Shown here in pieces: positions 52,137 through 54,047 of a stretch of 54,047 nucleotides of DNA; position 1 is the stretch's first letter, and every line of letters begins with the position of its first letter. The stretch spans positions 1-54,047 of the forward strand of contig CAZVQW010000020.1 in assembly GCA_964629475.1 (NCBI GenBank). Reading direction: 5' to 3'. The notes beneath the pieces are model-generated. The model did no database searches and was not told the origin of the DNA. It worked only from the letters and a program-made list of their open reading frames with translations. This stretch comes from SMWD01 sp964629475. Lineage in GTDB: Bacteria > Pseudomonadota > Gammaproteobacteria > Steroidobacterales > GCA-2729495. A program made the position numbers and the translations under genes.

Positions 52137-53561
52137 ATCTCCCGATCCGGGCAAACGGAAACGCTGCCGCATGAGATTCAGGCGACGGCGCATTTCCGGG
52201 CCGGCGAACGGACTGTCACAAATCTTTTCGAGGCGATCTTTTACGACCATTCCCGGATAGAAAGAAGAGAACGACTGCAACCGTTCCAGTTGTTCGAATG
52301 CGGCCATAAACAACCAGTCGCCGTGAGCACCACCCGGATCCACGGAATCGAACCGGGCACCCGGCGCCAGGAATGGCACATCCAGATCCGCACGCTGATT
52401 CTGCATGATACTGTTGCACAGTTGCACGAGCGTCTCGACCGCAACCGCGCGAGCGCCATACTCAGTTGCGATCCGCGCCAGGCTTGCCAGGTGCGGATGC
52501 GTGGGTGATGCAGCGACGAGACTCTCGAAGCGATGAAAACTGCATTCCAGCGCATGAAAGCGCTCATCGGCGGTTCGGGACTTATCGTGGCTCAAAGCGT
52601 AAAGAGCCAATGATTCTTCGACGGCACCACTGTCTTCATGGGTGACGGCCCGTCCCCAACTGTCGGCAAGTTGCCTGCCGTAGGGCAATGAAGCCAGTGT
52701 CGTGCGCCAGTCATATGCGCGTTCGCCGAGGCCGGCGGGCAAAATACCGTCTCGCGCCCCGCGCTCCGAACCGGGTGCAGGAACATCGCTCACCAGCCAG
52801 CCAGCCGACGCCAGTCGGGCAGCGCGATCCGGCTTGCAGGCAAACAGATTGAGCTGGAACCTGTCCAGCGGCGAGTCGGCAAGTACGGGCGCCAGCAAAT
52901 CAAGCCCCGGCACGAGACGATACGAATCATAACCAAGCTCGATAAACGCCCGCACGAGTTCCAGATGAAATTCGCTACCCGCCTTGATTTCATACTGGGC
53001 CAACGGTGAATGTTCGGCAAAGAACTCTCGCCCGCTCCTGAGAATATTGATTTCCTCCCCTTCCGCATCAATCTTGATGAAGTCGATATCCTGCCATTCG
53101 GCATTCTTCGCATAACCGTCCAGCGTAACCAGTCGTACGGTCTCGGTGAGCTGCGCCGACGATTCATCATGTATCAGCGCATTGAGTTCCGCGTGGTCGT
53201 GCATTGACAGCTTTGCCGTGCCCTCTTTTTCCGAAAGCGCACACCGCTCCAGCGTGACGTTATCGAAACCGTTGGCGACGATGCTTTCACGCAAAAAAGC
53301 AGCAGTGGCAGACGCCGGCTCGAACGCCCAGACATGCCCCGAGGGCCCGACGGTTCCGGCCATCGACAACGTATAAAGCCCATAGTTAGCGCCAATATCG
53401 ACAATTTTCTGGCCGGGCTGAAGCAGCCGGCGCAAGAACCTGATCTCATCCTCGAACCAGTCCTGCTGCTCGCGCAAAACATAGGGTGTGATCAATTTCA
53501 GCGAATCCGGAACAACGACGTTGATCCCGTCTACCATGGGTAGCGTGACGGTTGATTGCAT
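52131..53561 (-). CDS. FkbM-family methyltransferase with long C-terminal extension
   Basis: A 476-residue protein. Residues about 1-245 are an FkbM-type SAM-dependent O-methyltransferase: QKIVDIGANYGLYTLSMAG (motif I), VWAFEPASATAAFLRESIVANG, NVTLERCALSEKEGTAKL and FIKIDAEGEEINILRSG. The remaining 230 residues (from about SERGARDGILP) have no family I recognise; they are helix-rich and TPR-like in feel (VEESLALYALSHDKSRTADERFHALECSFHRF). AGGA lies nine bases before the ATG. FkbM enzymes in surface-glycan clusters often methylate sugars. Convergent overlap of six bases with a sulfotransferase gene. Confidence 0.88.
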   Translation of the reverse strand: MQSTVTLPMVDGINVVVPDSLKLITPYVLREQQDWFEDEIRFLRRLLQPGQKIVDIGANYGLYTLSMAGTVGPSGHVWAFEPASATAAFLRESIVANGFDNVTLERCALSEKEGTAKLSMHDHAELNALIHDESSAQLTETVRLVTLDGYAKNAEWQDIDFIKIDAEGEEINILRSGREFFAEHSPLAQYEIKAGSEFHLELVRAFIELGYDSYRLVPGLDLLAPVLADSPLDRFQLNLFACKPDRAARLASAGWLVSDVPAPGSERGARDGILPAGLGERAYDWRTTLASLPYGRQLADSWGRAVTHEDSGAVEESLALYALSHDKSRTADERFHALECSFHRFESLVAASPTHPHLASLARIATEYGARAVAVETLVQLCNSIMQNQRADLDVPFLAPGARFDSVDPGGAHGDWLFMAAFEQLERLQSFSSFYPGMVVKDRLEKICDSPFAGPEMRRRLNLMRQRFRLPGSGDL

Positions 53562-53626
53562 GTGTAATCCTGTTGCAGGGTATCAGGCGGTGTCGTGAGT
53601 ATATGAAAGCAAATTTAGTGGAAATT

Positions 53627-53639
53627 GGCGTCAGACACC
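53627..53639. repeat. Short near-palindrome around GTCAGAC
   Basis: GGCGTCAGACACC, related to 17296-17308 and 30374-30386. It lies upstream of the FkbM gene and of the TPR gene at 53733. Confidence 0.35.
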
Positions 53640-53732
53640 AACTTCTTGCGCTGTTTATCCAGGTTGTGCGAGGCTAAGATCTTCGGTCGCGAATATTAAA
53701 AGATTAACCCGGGCCATAATAGCGAAGTACTG

Positions 53733-54047
53733 ATGACGAAGCAGGACACAATTATTTCCATTGATCCGGGTGACGGCACCGGGACGCGACAACTCACTTT
53801 CGCCAACGTACAACAACTTATTCAGGACTATATAAGGGCCACGCAGTTCGCGCAGGCTGCAGCCGTCTCGATGCAACTCGCAGATCAGCTGCCGCAGGAC
53901 CCGTGGCCGCATCTCGTTGCAGCAGAATCGTTGTATCTGCACCAGCAGATCGAACCCGCCACTCGCTACATCGATCGTGCCCTCGAGATCGACCCGCGCA
54001 GTATCGGCGGCCTGGTGATCAAGTCACGGATTTGCCTGTATTCGGGC
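53733..54047 (+). CDS. TPR-containing protein, cut by the window end
   Basis: The frame is open from ATG 53733 to the last base (105 codons, no stop). The product starts MTKQDTIISIDPGDGTGTRQ. Residues about 55-105 are TPR-like: WPHLVAAESLYLHQQIEPAT, then RYIDRALEIDPRSIGGLVIK and SRICLYSG. No signal peptide is seen. In comparable loci such N-termini often lead into a sulfotransferase domain, but the rest is outside the window. It is divergent from the FkbM gene. Confidence 0.75.
   Translation, partial: MTKQDTIISIDPGDGTGTRQLTFANVQQLIQDYIRATQFAQAAAVSMQLADQLPQDPWPHLVAAESLYLHQQIEPATRYIDRALEIDPRSIGGLVIKSRICLYSG

Noticed and set aside
1..54047. Prophage, insertion sequence, integrase, RAYT transposase, toxin-antitoxin or defence genes
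   Set aside because: Searched by eye on both strands; no transposase, integrase, capsid, nuclease or toxin motif was found despite the REP elements.
1..54047. tRNA, rRNA or riboswitch genes
   Set aside because: No cloverleaf with the T-loop GGTTCGAATCC-type core or other conserved RNA signature was seen; a covariance-model search would be decisive.

Overview
The window looks like part of a scaffold from an uncultured gammaproteobacterium. It carries a 100-base run of N (21741-21840) and one gene broken at a homopolymer, as expected of a draft or metagenome assembly. The gammaproteobacterial reading rests on a proteobacterial secB, an RND efflux operon, a TonB-dependent receptor, a VPLPA/PEP-CTERM protein beside a PrsT-like TPR lipoprotein, twin-arginine exported enzymes and REP/REPIN-type palindromes. 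A marine or sediment lineage such as Woeseiales or Steroidobacterales would fit, but that is only a guess from gene content. I found no rRNA, tRNA, CRISPR array or insertion sequence.

Layout. 1-4.2 kb: an exported subtilisin-like protease, a TolB-like beta-propeller protein and a Tat-exported PLP aminotransferase. 4.2-9.8 kb: a probable catabolic cluster with two paralogous luciferase-like (LLM) flavin monooxygenases, a Rieske oxygenase, an eight-helix membrane protein of unknown family and a Tat-exported haloalkane dehalogenase. 10.1-15.6 kb: two tandem paralogous secreted proteins that share an N-terminal domain I do not recognise, followed by eight or four cadherin-like repeats and a C-terminal sorting-type tail. 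15.9-24.4 kb: amino-acid genes (aminotransferase, LysE exporter, threonine synthase, FAD-dependent amine/amino-acid oxidoreductase, PLP dehydratase) around a TonB receptor whose 5' end is lost in the assembly gap. 24.5-30.4 kb: an exported SDR and an RND efflux operon (adaptor, pump, DUF3313 protein with a frameshift). 30.4-36.2 kb: SGNH hydrolase, ChaN-PDZ protein and a large M1-M28-PDZ fused peptidase.

36.4-54 kb: a surface- or protein-modification island. It holds a methyltransferase, a glycosyltransferase, a sulfotransferase-glycosyltransferase fusion, a TPR lipoprotein, a third copy of the unrecognised secreted domain (here with a VPLPA-CTERM tail), a SlyD-like isomerase, SecB, two tandem TPR/O-GlcNAc-transferase-like (GT41) proteins, two more sulfotransferases, a fucosyltransferase-like protein, an FkbM methyltransferase and the start of another TPR protein.

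Two themes stand out. First, a secreted domain occurs three times with two different C-terminal anchoring tails; it may be an undescribed exported family. Second, nine members of a REPIN-like palindrome family all lie just past gene 3' ends. Their arm variants covary as hairpins, and in three genes the stop codon lies inside or at the edge of the element.
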